This document shows positions 1 through 5,828 of a DNA stretch of 9,943 bases, one piece after another. The stretch covers positions 1 to 9,943 of the forward strand of contig JAQBYK010000037.1 in the NCBI GenBank assembly GCA_027622635.1, in the 5' to 3' direction. The notes under the pieces were generated by a model that made no database searches, was not told the origin of the DNA, and worked only from the letters and a program-made list of their open reading frames with translations. How positions within the stretch are numbered: the stretch's first letter is position 1; each line of letters starts with the position of its first letter. Source of the stretch: a bacterium (GTDB lineage Bacteria; Patescibacteriota; Gracilibacteria; UBA1369; LOWO2-01-FULL-3). A program made the translations under genes and the position numbers.

Positions 1-301
1 AGGGCTTATCAAAAACGAATGGAGTTTCACCTAAATCAGCAAACAAGGTGACTTTATTTGCTTCAAAAAAAACACCATATCGCTCAGGCAACTCTCCTCC
101 TTCTTCCCTATTTGTTATTGCGTAAGAACGTGCTGTACGAACAGATGACATAATAGTTTTATATCCGGACAAAAAAGTAAAAGACCCTGTGGCATTCATA
201 TATGTCGAAACAGCCATAGAAGCCATGATTCCAAAAATCATTATCACAATCAAAATTTCAACTAAAGTAAATCCTTTTTTATCTTTGGAGAAATGAGGCA
301 T
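1..301 (-). CDS. GspH/FimT-like type IV prepilin (partial, 3' end outside window)
   Basis: A minor pilin or pseudopilin expected to be exported, cleaved by prepilin peptidase and assembled into a type IV pilus or type II secretion pseudopilus. About 100 residues are visible and no stop occurs before the window edge. The N-terminus carries a textbook class III signal: a short Lys-rich leader ending KDKKG, then FTLVEILIVIMIFGIMASMA, with Glu at mature position 5 and a hydrophobic helix. The following part reads TARSYAITN and later YGVFF and TLFAD, which resembles GspH/FimT proteins. I chose the ATG at 301, which gives a 10-residue leader. An in-frame ATG at 322 would add MRLYNQY and is also possible. 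Neither has a convincing Shine-Dalgarno. A TATAAT on the minus strand (313-308) lies just upstream of the 301 start, so a leaderless message is conceivable. It is divergent from the next pilin-like gene. The family call is by motif, from memory. Confidence 0.85.
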   Translation of the reverse strand, partial: MPHFSKDKKGFTLVEILIVIMIFGIMASMAVSTYMNATGSFTFLSGYKTIMSSVRTARSYAITNREEGGELPERYGVFFEANKVTLFADLGETPFVFDKP

Positions 302-329
302 ATACTGATTATAAAGCCTCATCAGTTTT

Positions 330-357
330 TTGCTAATCAATTTTGGCTTATTATGAT
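330..357 (+). promoter_or_regulatory. Candidate promoter for the PilX/GspK-like gene
   Basis: TTGCTA (330-335) and TATGAT (352-357) are separated by 16 bases and match the sigma-70 consensus at 4/6 and 5/6 positions. Transcription would start near 364, about 20 bases before the ATG at 385. This placement argues for the ATG at 385 over the in-frame TTG at 343. The region is AT-rich, so chance matches are likely. Confidence 0.3.
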
Positions 358-384
358 ATCATCCATATAGTTAAAAGCTATTTT

Positions 385-1707
385 ATGCCTATCCTCAAGG
401 CAAAACTCAATAAGGAAGAAGGTTTTGTGTCCATCATTGCACTTGGCATTTTCGCACTACTTGCGGTTTTTGGCATTATAATACAACAAACAGTTGTAGA
501 TACATTTCAAAGCGTAAAAAATAGCAACAATTACTATGCAGCACGAGACATTGCTGATTCGACAATGGAGAGACTACAGTTGGAACTTAATAAATACGAC
601 CTTGGATATAACATCACTTCGATACACTGCGAATTCTTGGGCGGAACAGCTGTAGTGGAGAATGATCCACTTTGCGCGGATATATTAGGTCTGGTTGATC
701 TCCGCGATGTGAAAGTTGATCTTGAAATTAAAGGGAGATCGGAAAATTCTGAAAACTTGGTAACTTCTGAATGTAAAACCGGTGTGAATTTAGGGGGAAA
801 CATTAATACATGCTATACAGTTCCATTCCCAGGGAATGGGGAAGCGGGTACAAGATGCAATATGTACGAACCGGTCCTGGGGAATTCAGGGAGCCAAACA
901 GTTCCAACCGATATCATTACGGGAGGAAACCAAGCAAATATTGGATTAACAAATGTAGATCAGTTGGATTATTCATGCAATTGGAACAAATTGAGCTTTG
1001 GGAGTAGCCTCACAGATAGAGTGGCTATACCATTGTATTATGACGATGGTACTAATATTCAAAATCCTTTTAATGAAGTACAAGCTAGTGGTGTCGGTCA
1101 GGCAACCGAACTGGTTTTACGCATCAGACCTCCATGCAAGCCGTGCTTTAAAGCAGCTGATCAGCCACCAGACACAAGGAGTTGTGACGATGGACAGGAC
1201 GAAAGTGTATGTGTAGATAGTGATAGATACGTTTTAAACACAGATGATAATGAGATAATAGTCCAATGGAATCTGACAGGACTTTGTGAAAACAGCTCGG
1301 GCGAAATAAAGGAGTGTGGTTTGATTTCAGACCCAAACAGTGATTATACAATCAATGAGGAAAAGGTTAATACAAGTAAGTATCATGTATTGGATAAGGA
1401 CAGCACTGGGATAATAACTAGTGTCCATCCTCAAGCAGAGGGGACCATGATTACAGATATCACAGGTTTCCAACCTCAACTTCCTAAATACGAAAAACCA
1501 ATACTGAATTTATATCTAAATGAAGCTCTGATATCAGAGAATAATAACAATATTCCTTACCTTGAGTATCAGGTTTATACGGATAAGCCTATTGCAAACC
1601 CAAAAACAAAAATTAACGTAATAGTAAATGTTGATGGAAACGTCTTTACCAAGACTTTATTTAAAGAAAATACAAAATCCATCATAGATTTTGCAATTCA
1701 AAACTAA
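385..1707 (+). CDS. PilX/GspK-like Cys-rich minor pilin protein
   Basis: A 440-aa secreted protein with a type IV prepilin N-terminus. The leader MPILKAKLNKEEG is followed by FVSIIALGIFALLAVFGIII, a hydrophobic helix starting right after the predicted Gly/Phe cleavage site. Mature position 5 is Ile rather than Glu. Loss of Glu5 is typical of GspK-type tip subunits, and long PilX/GspK-like proteins also have a large C-terminal globular part, as here. The next segment (NNYYAARDIADSTMERL) fits the alpha-helical pilin stem. The body has about a dozen Cys, including PPCKPC and CDDGQDESVC, suggesting extracellular disulfides. The ATG at 385 gives a 13-residue leader; an in-frame TTG at 343 would add 14 residues. 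There is no clear Shine-Dalgarno. The gene is divergent from a GspH/FimT-like pilin and convergent with the M23 gene. I infer a minor or tip pilus subunit; the exact role is unknown. Confidence 0.75.
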   Translation: MPILKAKLNKEEGFVSIIALGIFALLAVFGIIIQQTVVDTFQSVKNSNNYYAARDIADSTMERLQLELNKYDLGYNITSIHCEFLGGTAVVENDPLCADILGLVDLRDVKVDLEIKGRSENSENLVTSECKTGVNLGGNINTCYTVPFPGNGEAGTRCNMYEPVLGNSGSQTVPTDIITGGNQANIGLTNVDQLDYSCNWNKLSFGSSLTDRVAIPLYYDDGTNIQNPFNEVQASGVGQATELVLRIRPPCKPCFKAADQPPDTRSCDDGQDESVCVDSDRYVLNTDDNEIIVQWNLTGLCENSSGEIKECGLISDPNSDYTINEEKVNTSKYHVLDKDSTGIITSVHPQAEGTMITDITGFQPQLPKYEKPILNLYLNEALISENNNNIPYLEYQVYTDKPIANPKTKINVIVNVDGNVFTKTLFKENTKSIIDFAIQN

Positions 1708-1724
1708 ATTGAGAATTAAGGGAT

Positions 1725-1755
1725 GGGGGCCGCCGCTTTTTCAGCGACGGCCCCC
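1725..1755. terminator. GC-rich hairpin between convergent genes, possible bidirectional terminator
   Basis: GGGGGCCG (1725-1732) pairs perfectly with CGGCCCCC (1748-1755). After one C/A mismatch, CGCT (1734-1737) pairs with AGCG (1743-1746) around a TTTTC loop. It begins 17 bases after the TAA of the upstream plus-strand gene and lies 25 bases past the stop of the minus-strand M23 gene. No T-tract follows on either strand, so it is not a canonical Rho-independent terminator. It may stall RNA polymerase or protect 3' ends. Confidence 0.5.
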
Positions 1756-1758
1756 TGC

Positions 1759-1786
1759 AACTAGAATCTCGGTCGAACTTCTAGTT
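1759..1786. repeat. Inverted repeat overlapping the M23 gene stop codon
   Basis: AACTAGAA (1759-1766) and TTCTAGTT (1779-1786) are perfect reverse complements separated by 12 bases. The right arm contains the TAG stop of the minus-strand gene. Together with the neighbouring GC-rich hairpin it makes two consecutive stem-loops at the convergent junction. It could assist termination or be chance. Confidence 0.4.
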
Positions 1787-4132
1787 AGGTGGGATCCGGA
1801 TGAGGAGATCCAAGTCCGCCACATCAGTAGCGAAAGAGGGAACTGTGACATCCGGATTGCGTGGAGGGTTGATTTGCAGACGGCTTTCAGGTACCCAAAC
1901 CGAAAAAGCTCGTCCTTCCTCGTTCCAGGCTTGAAGTCCATCAGGTCCACCGTGAATTAACACGGCAGCTGGCAGATCTATGCAGTCGAAACTGGCATAC
2001 ATCCGCATTCCCGGAGTGAAGACACTCTGGAAATAAGGAGTGGGCCCGGAAGTCGCGATCTCGAAATCGCCTTCGGGAGACCACATCCAGAGGCTGTAGC
2101 TGCCTTCACAGGCAACCGGCTCTGGTTGCGGATTGACTTCGGGGGGAGGAGCAGGTTGAGCTTCAGGCTCGCGAGGCAGCTGTTCAGGCTGCGCCTCATG
2201 AGCCTGACCAATACAGCTTTCGAAAAGCGGCATGGGTACAGGGATGCTGGTATCCAGGATACCGGCATAGCTCGTCTTCACTCCACGAATCTTCTCTACG
2301 AGGTCAAATGAGACCCCAAGATCATCATCGGGAGCGGAGCTGCATCTGATCTCGAAGTGGCCACTCATGCGCTTTGTTTCACCTGGCGAAACGCTCTTGA
2401 CGCCCTCTCCACTACGGAGATGGGAGTCAATAACGTCGCAATCGCCGGAAGGCTCATGAAGATGCATGATGAGGTCGTTGACCTTTACATCTTCACTGCC
2501 GTCATTCCTGAGCGAACACTTGATGTACAAGACCGTTTCAGGTCCAATACAGAGTGATCGATCGGGATCTGCGGCACAGGAGATTTCGAGATCGAATTCC
2601 TTTTCATCGGAGAAAGATTCCTCCTCTGCAGGCGAATCTTCCTCTGAATTAGAAAAGTCCTCGAAGTCACCTTCTCCTCCTCCACCTCCAAGTCCTGGGC
2701 TTGTATCCGAAGAATCAAGACAGGAAAAGGAGGCCTGATCACAACTACAGCTGGCGTCGCATGAGACGTTGCCGCAGAAGCAGGGAGAAAGAGATGCAGC
2801 CATGATGACGAACTCGCGACGCTCAAGCTTGCTATCACTGCGATGGTCAAGCGACTGAGGCACAAGGCCTCCGTAGCTGTAGAGCGTTTCCACATATGGA
2901 TAAGCCGAGTGGGCACTACCAATATGAGGAAAATGCTCCTCCGAAGACCTCTGGATCTCGATAACGCCGGCTTTTACAGCTGACTTTACAAGAATCCTGG
3001 AGGCTTCAATGAAGGTGATCTCCTGGTTTGGGTTGAAGGAAAGTGCTACGTCGCTGATGATCCCATGATGGATAGCGCACGCGACAACGTCGAAGAACCA
3101 GTCCTCCCGGCCCGTATCACCGGAACCGGTGTCAATACCACACTCGCTGGACAAGCCAAACAAGTGCATGGACACCTTCAGGGTTTCAGCTCGTGTGATG
3201 AAGTCCAGAGGATGGAGCTTGCCATCACTCTTGCCGTCGAGAGCGCACTCACTGTACAGGTAGGCAGCAGCTTTTGCCGTCCTGTCGCCGAGATGGTAAT
3301 AGTCTTCGAACTTGTGTCCTGAACTACGACCACAATTGGGGATGAGAGGACAGCCGGGAAGTGTGCCGCAGCTGGCGCTAAGCCAGCCACCCTTGGGAAG
3401 GTCGGCTCCGCTGAAGTTTGACGCTCCAGCACCGCAGGAACTTATGACCTTGTTGGTGAGCTTGAGGAAAGAGTAATTTCCCTGGGCGTCATAGACATCC
3501 TGTCCACGAGTGCAGACAGGGATATCGTTGCCGTCCGTAAATCCTCTGGCAAGGCTCTTTCCGTTAGAACAGTGTTCAAACTGGAAGTGCAGGTGTGCAC
3601 CATCAGCAGAACCACTATCTCCGATTTCACCGAGCTGTAGACCCTGGCACACGGACTGACCGACAGACAGGTGGTCTGTGGAGCCATCATCCATGTGAGC
3701 GTAGCGACTACAGATGTCGTTGCCGTGATCGATTCGGATCGTGAGGCCCCAACCGGTGTTGTCGTTCATTTCAAGAACTTTACCAGCGGCGGACGCAAGG
3801 ACAGGCTTACCGAAATCGGCGTAACCGGGAAGGTTGAAGTCCCAGCCGTGCTTACAGCAATCCCAGGTATGGGACATGCTCTCAGAGCAATAGTCCCAGT
3901 CGTAGCCCTTGGCATTGCAGATTTCGCAGTGCGAAGCCCAGGACTGAGTGACCTCCCAGTCGAAGCCGGGAGGAACGGGGACCTTGAAGCCACCGGGGCC
4001 GCCACCGAACTCAGGCCGAGGATGGCTGTTCTGAGCGCTGGCTTCAACGTGAGGAGCCGTCTTGTTCGGAACTACGCAGGCGGACACCAGCAGGATTCCG
4101 GCAAGAAGAAGACGCAGGAAGGAAGTAGTCAT
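1781..4132 (-). CDS. Large lipoprotein with M23 peptidase domain and SLH-like repeats
   Basis: A 783-aa envelope protein. Residues 1-19 are a lipoprotein signal with lipobox LVSAC (lipidated Cys19). Residues about 90-190 form an M23/LytM zinc peptidase domain: KHGWDFN (94-100), GKPVLASAAGKVL, YAHM (144-147) and GAHLHF (178-183). D98 and H182 are expected zinc ligands. The first His is H95, three residues before the Asp instead of the usual four. M23 enzymes cut peptide cross-links in peptidoglycan; some divergent ones are inactive. Residues about 272-447 hold three SLH-like repeats (clearest at VACAIHHGIISD and NPNQEITFIEASRILVKS), which commonly bind cell wall polymer. Then come a six-Cys cluster (451-471), a Gly then Asp/Glu/Ser-rich linker (about 480-513), a beta-sandwich-like segment (514-635), a Pro-rich linker (645-673) and an unrecognised C-terminal domain. 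GGAG sits 8 bases before the ATG. The gene is markedly GC-richer than its neighbours, which suggests transfer. Domain calls are firm; catalytic activity is unproven. Confidence 0.85.
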   Translation of the reverse strand: MTTSFLRLLLAGILLVSACVVPNKTAPHVEASAQNSHPRPEFGGGPGGFKVPVPPGFDWEVTQSWASHCEICNAKGYDWDYCSESMSHTWDCCKHGWDFNLPGYADFGKPVLASAAGKVLEMNDNTGWGLTIRIDHGNDICSRYAHMDDGSTDHLSVGQSVCQGLQLGEIGDSGSADGAHLHFQFEHCSNGKSLARGFTDGNDIPVCTRGQDVYDAQGNYSFLKLTNKVISSCGAGASNFSGADLPKGGWLSASCGTLPGCPLIPNCGRSSGHKFEDYYHLGDRTAKAAAYLYSECALDGKSDGKLHPLDFITRAETLKVSMHLFGLSSECGIDTGSGDTGREDWFFDVVACAIHHGIISDVALSFNPNQEITFIEASRILVKSAVKAGVIEIQRSSEEHFPHIGSAHSAYPYVETLYSYGGLVPQSLDHRSDSKLERREFVIMAASLSPCFCGNVSCDASCSCDQASFSCLDSSDTSPGLGGGGGEGDFEDFSNSEEDSPAEEESFSDEKEFDLEISCAADPDRSLCIGPETVLYIKCSLRNDGSEDVKVNDLIMHLHEPSGDCDVIDSHLRSGEGVKSVSPGETKRMSGHFEIRCSSAPDDDLGVSFDLVEKIRGVKTSYAGILDTSIPVPMPLFESCIGQAHEAQPEQLPREPEAQPAPPPEVNPQPEPVACEGSYSLWMWSPEGDFEIATSGPTPYFQSVFTPGMRMYASFDCIDLPAAVLIHGGPDGLQAWNEEGRAFSVWVPESRLQINPPRNPDVTVPSFATDVADLDLLIRIPPN

Positions 4133-4140
4133 GACTTTTT

Positions 4141-4144
4141 CTCC
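4141..4144 (-). promoter_or_regulatory. Shine-Dalgarno (GGAG) of the M23 lipoprotein gene
   Basis: On the minus strand GGAG lies 8 bases before the ATG ending at 4132, an ideal spacing that fixes this start. It is notable because none of the other starts in the window has a comparable site. Confidence 0.7.
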
Positions 4145-4187
4145 GTTTGTTTTGTTGACGAACCGTACACGAAGCTAGGAAACTGAC

Positions 4188-4234
4188 CGAGATGTTAAAG
4201 AGCATCTCGTGAACTATTGTTTTGGAATGTTCAC
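4188..4234. promoter_or_regulatory. Two adjacent inverted repeats upstream of the M23 gene
   Basis: CGAGATG (4188-4194) and CATCTCG (4203-4209) are perfect reverse complements around an 8-base loop. Immediately next, GTGAAC (4209-4214) and GTTCAC (4229-4234) form a second perfect 6-base inverted repeat, extended by ATT/AAT if one base bulges. They lie 56 to 102 bases before the M23 start codon, so they could be operators or structures in the 5' leader. No clear -35/-10 pair could be assigned here. Confidence 0.35.
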
Positions 4235-4440
4235 AGGAATGAGTAGATTCTAAGAATAGGTAGGTATCGGTTTTTGTTTTTTCGATCCAATGATTCAAAC
4301 AGAATCTTTTTGTTGCGAAGAAATTCTAAATCCGCAAAAGAAAAAGGCAAATTTAACAAAAGAAAATAAAAACACATCGCAAAAGAAAGCCAAGGAATAA
4401 AGGAATTAAGTGTTGTAAAGTGTTCGCCAACAGCAAATGT

Positions 4441-4469
4441 TTGCATCTTAAAAAAAATAGGAATATAAA
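4441..4469 (+). promoter_or_regulatory. Candidate promoter for the 222-aa lipoprotein gene
   Basis: TATAAA (4464-4469) is a 5/6 match to the -10 consensus and lies 17 bases after TTGCAT (4441-4446), a weak 3/6 match to -35. Transcription would start near 4476, leaving a leader of about 16 bases. The imperfect palindrome GCAAATGTTTGC (4433-4444) overlaps the -35 element and could be an operator. Confidence 0.35.
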
Positions 4470-4491
4470 AAAATAAATTAACCACAGAAAT

Positions 4492-5160
4492 ATGCTAAAG
4501 AAAATTTCCTTAATTGTAGTCTCAGTTTTTCTTATCGGATGCACACAGGTACAGCCAACAGATAATGAAACTGCTGATTTTATTCCACAAGATGATTGTC
4601 TCTCAAATTCGGATCTAATCAAGCAATCAGAGTGCTATTTCCAATTGGCAATGGAAAACAAGGATCAGAACATATGTAAATCTATAAAATTTTCCTCCGT
4701 AGAGGAAATAAAAGAATATATAAATTCAAATCAAATAGAGGATCATGGATATTATGATCATCTATCAATAGGGAGATGCAAAAACGAGATAGAATATTCA
4801 TTTGAAGATGCAAATTGGAAATTGGAATCGGGTACTCCACCATGGGCCGAACAACGATTGGTTTATATGGGAGAAGCGCAACTTTCAGGCTGGATTGTAT
4901 ATCAGTCTGCATATGTAGGCGAGCCGGAGGCACATTTTCATGTGGCAGATGAGGATTTACTAAAGCTTCCTCCTTCACTTCAAAGTAGACAGGACTATCT
5001 CCTTATGTCCGACATAAGCGAATGGACAAGAGTACAGGAGGGGGTAATCAAAAGTATAGAATCAAGAAGTGAGGCTGGAACTGTAGAAATAATAGTAAAC
5101 AAAGCCAGTATAGCAATCGAAGGATCGCCAGCATTAGGTTTTGTAACTATGGATAATTAG
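4492..5160 (+). CDS. Lipoprotein of unknown function with conserved-looking Cys motif
   Basis: A 222-aa predicted lipoprotein. The signal MLKKISLIVVSVFLIGC ends in a lipobox (LIGC), with Cys17 as the lipidation site. The mature part has four Cys (36, 48, 62, 96), enough for two disulfides. The stretch CYFQLAMENKDQNIC (48-62) resembles a short Cys motif (C-Y-x-x-L-A-x5-D-x3-C) that I associate with small secreted proteins in several bacteria; this is from memory and unverified. The C-terminal half (about 108-222) looks like a mixed alpha/beta domain and shows no catalytic motif that I recognise. There is no clear Shine-Dalgarno before the ATG. The gene stands alone on this strand; its stop is one base from the stop of the opposing lipoprotein gene, so the two mRNAs probably overlap at their 3' ends. 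Function unknown. Confidence 0.75.
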   Translation: MLKKISLIVVSVFLIGCTQVQPTDNETADFIPQDDCLSNSDLIKQSECYFQLAMENKDQNICKSIKFSSVEEIKEYINSNQIEDHGYYDHLSIGRCKNEIEYSFEDANWKLESGTPPWAEQRLVYMGEAQLSGWIVYQSAYVGEPEAHFHVADEDLLKLPPSLQSRQDYLLMSDISEWTRVQEGVIKSIESRSEAGTVEIIVNKASIAIEGSPALGFVTMDN

Positions 5161-5161
5161 G

Positions 5162-5764
5162 CTAAAACAAGACATTCCAGGCAAAATCATCCAACTCAAA
5201 AGCGTAATCCTGGTTAGCTGTAATGGTGACATTATGTCCCTCAAAAGCTGAAGGAATAATAAAGCTTACATAGTCTACATCACCAAAAAAATCATTGGAT
5301 GCATCTACATGTACCCTAATTGCTTTTTTGCCACCAATATCAGATTTCCTAAGCTTAAATTCGTCCTCAGCAAAAGGATAATTTAGTTCCTCAATGAACT
5401 GTGTTTTAAGATTTTCCGAACTAGCTGTGATTCTGATTTCCTTAAAAGGTATATGATATACGTCACCACCAACTCCTACAAAATCAGATGTTTCATACCA
5501 AATTTCCGGGCCACCCGCTAAATCCGCAAAACTTACTCTATGTAGCTCGCCTTCTAAAGCTTCAAGATTTTCAACTACGACATCACCCCAGGCGGGATCG
5601 TAGCAGAACTGAATACTTGTGCCATCTACTTGGTATTCACTGAAACCATTATTACATATCAAGGTTGGCTCAGACTGCTCAACTGCAACATTATCACCGG
5701 TTCCGGCGGAACCACATCCGGCAAGGATAAGCGCACACACTATTGGGAAAACTAATTTATTCAT
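5162..5764 (-). CDS. Small lipoprotein of unknown function
   Basis: A 200-aa predicted lipoprotein. The signal MNKLVFPIVCALILAGC ends in lipobox LAGC, with Cys17 lipidated, and is followed by a Gly/Ser-rich tether. The mature domain has two Cys (37 and 54), a likely disulfide, in the segment from LICNNGF to IQFCYDPAWG. The rest alternates short beta-like stretches (VVVENL, KEIRITA, KKAIRVHVD, VSFIIPS, HNVTITA), so an all-beta or alpha/beta fold is likely. I do not recognise the family. It starts 60 bases downstream of the A2M-like gene's stop on the same strand, and a strong promoter in that gap suggests separate transcription. There is no Shine-Dalgarno before the ATG (the leader is AT-rich). 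It is convergent with the 222-aa lipoprotein gene, with one base between the stops. Confidence 0.75.
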   Translation of the reverse strand: MNKLVFPIVCALILAGCGSAGTGDNVAVEQSEPTLICNNGFSEYQVDGTSIQFCYDPAWGDVVVENLEALEGELHRVSFADLAGGPEIWYETSDFVGVGGDVYHIPFKEIRITASSENLKTQFIEELNYPFAEDEFKLRKSDIGGKKAIRVHVDASNDFFGDVDYVSFIIPSAFEGHNVTITANQDYAFELDDFAWNVLF

Positions 5765-5793
5765 AATATTTAGATCAATTTTTAAATGAAAGT

Positions 5794-5824
5794 ATGCTGA
5801 TTATAACGAGCATTGATAGCATTG
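5794..5824. repeat. AGCAT-type repeats within the lipoprotein promoter
   Basis: AGCATTG occurs twice as a direct repeat with a 9-base period (5809-5815 and 5818-5824), filling the spacer between -35 and -10. An inverted ATGCT (5794-5798) lies on the other side of the -10, making ATGCT/AGCAT arms around TATAAT. This arrangement could be an operator; the units are short, so chance cannot be excluded. Confidence 0.35.
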
Positions 5825-5828
5825 TCAT
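5800..5828 (-). promoter_or_regulatory. Strong sigma-70-like promoter for the 200-aa lipoprotein gene
   Basis: On the minus strand ATGACA (5828-5823, 5/6 match) and a perfect TATAAT (5805-5800) are separated by exactly 17 bases. Transcription would start near 5793, about 28 bases before the ATG at 5764. The -35 element overlaps the TGA stop of the A2M-like gene, so the promoter is embedded at that gene's very end. Confidence 0.6.

Larger units (their letters stand above)
4133..4491. other. AT-rich intergenic region between divergent lipoprotein genes
   Basis: This 359-base stretch separates the M23 gene (-) from the 222-aa lipoprotein gene (+). It holds the GGAG site of the M23 gene, two adjacent inverted repeats (4188-4234), an A-rich stretch (about 4330-4480) with CGCAAAAGAAA present twice (4333-4343 and 4378-4388), and a candidate plus-strand promoter (4441-4469). 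Minus-strand reading frames here are low-complexity (Phe/Leu-rich) and do not look coding. I see no tRNA or other RNA gene. Confidence 0.6.

Noticed and set aside
343..384. TTG start at 343 for the PilX/GspK-like gene
   Set aside because: It would add 14 residues in front of an already good 13-residue prepilin leader, and the candidate promoter -10 would fall inside the gene; the ATG at 385 fits better, though TTG is not excluded.
2485..2922. 145-aa minus-strand reading frame
   Set aside because: It lies in another frame inside the 783-aa lipoprotein, where GC-rich sequence keeps alternative frames open; no start site or motif supports it.
3671..4186. 171-aa plus-strand reading frame opposite the M23 gene
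   Set aside because: It is a shadow of the GC-rich minus-strand gene, whose M23 motifs, lipobox and Shine-Dalgarno are clear; the plus-strand product has no recognisable features.
4231..4622. Phe/Leu-rich minus-strand frames in the AT-rich intergenic region, possible small membrane proteins
   Set aside because: Their sequences are low-complexity products of A-rich DNA, overlap each other and the 222-aa lipoprotein gene, and have no ribosome binding site.
5807..5827. Use of genetic code 25 (TGA as Gly), found in Gracilibacteria
   Set aside because: No in-frame TGA occurs within the long frames, and the TGA at 5827-5825 follows a C-terminus that matches the family's usual end; readthrough would add only a few residues.
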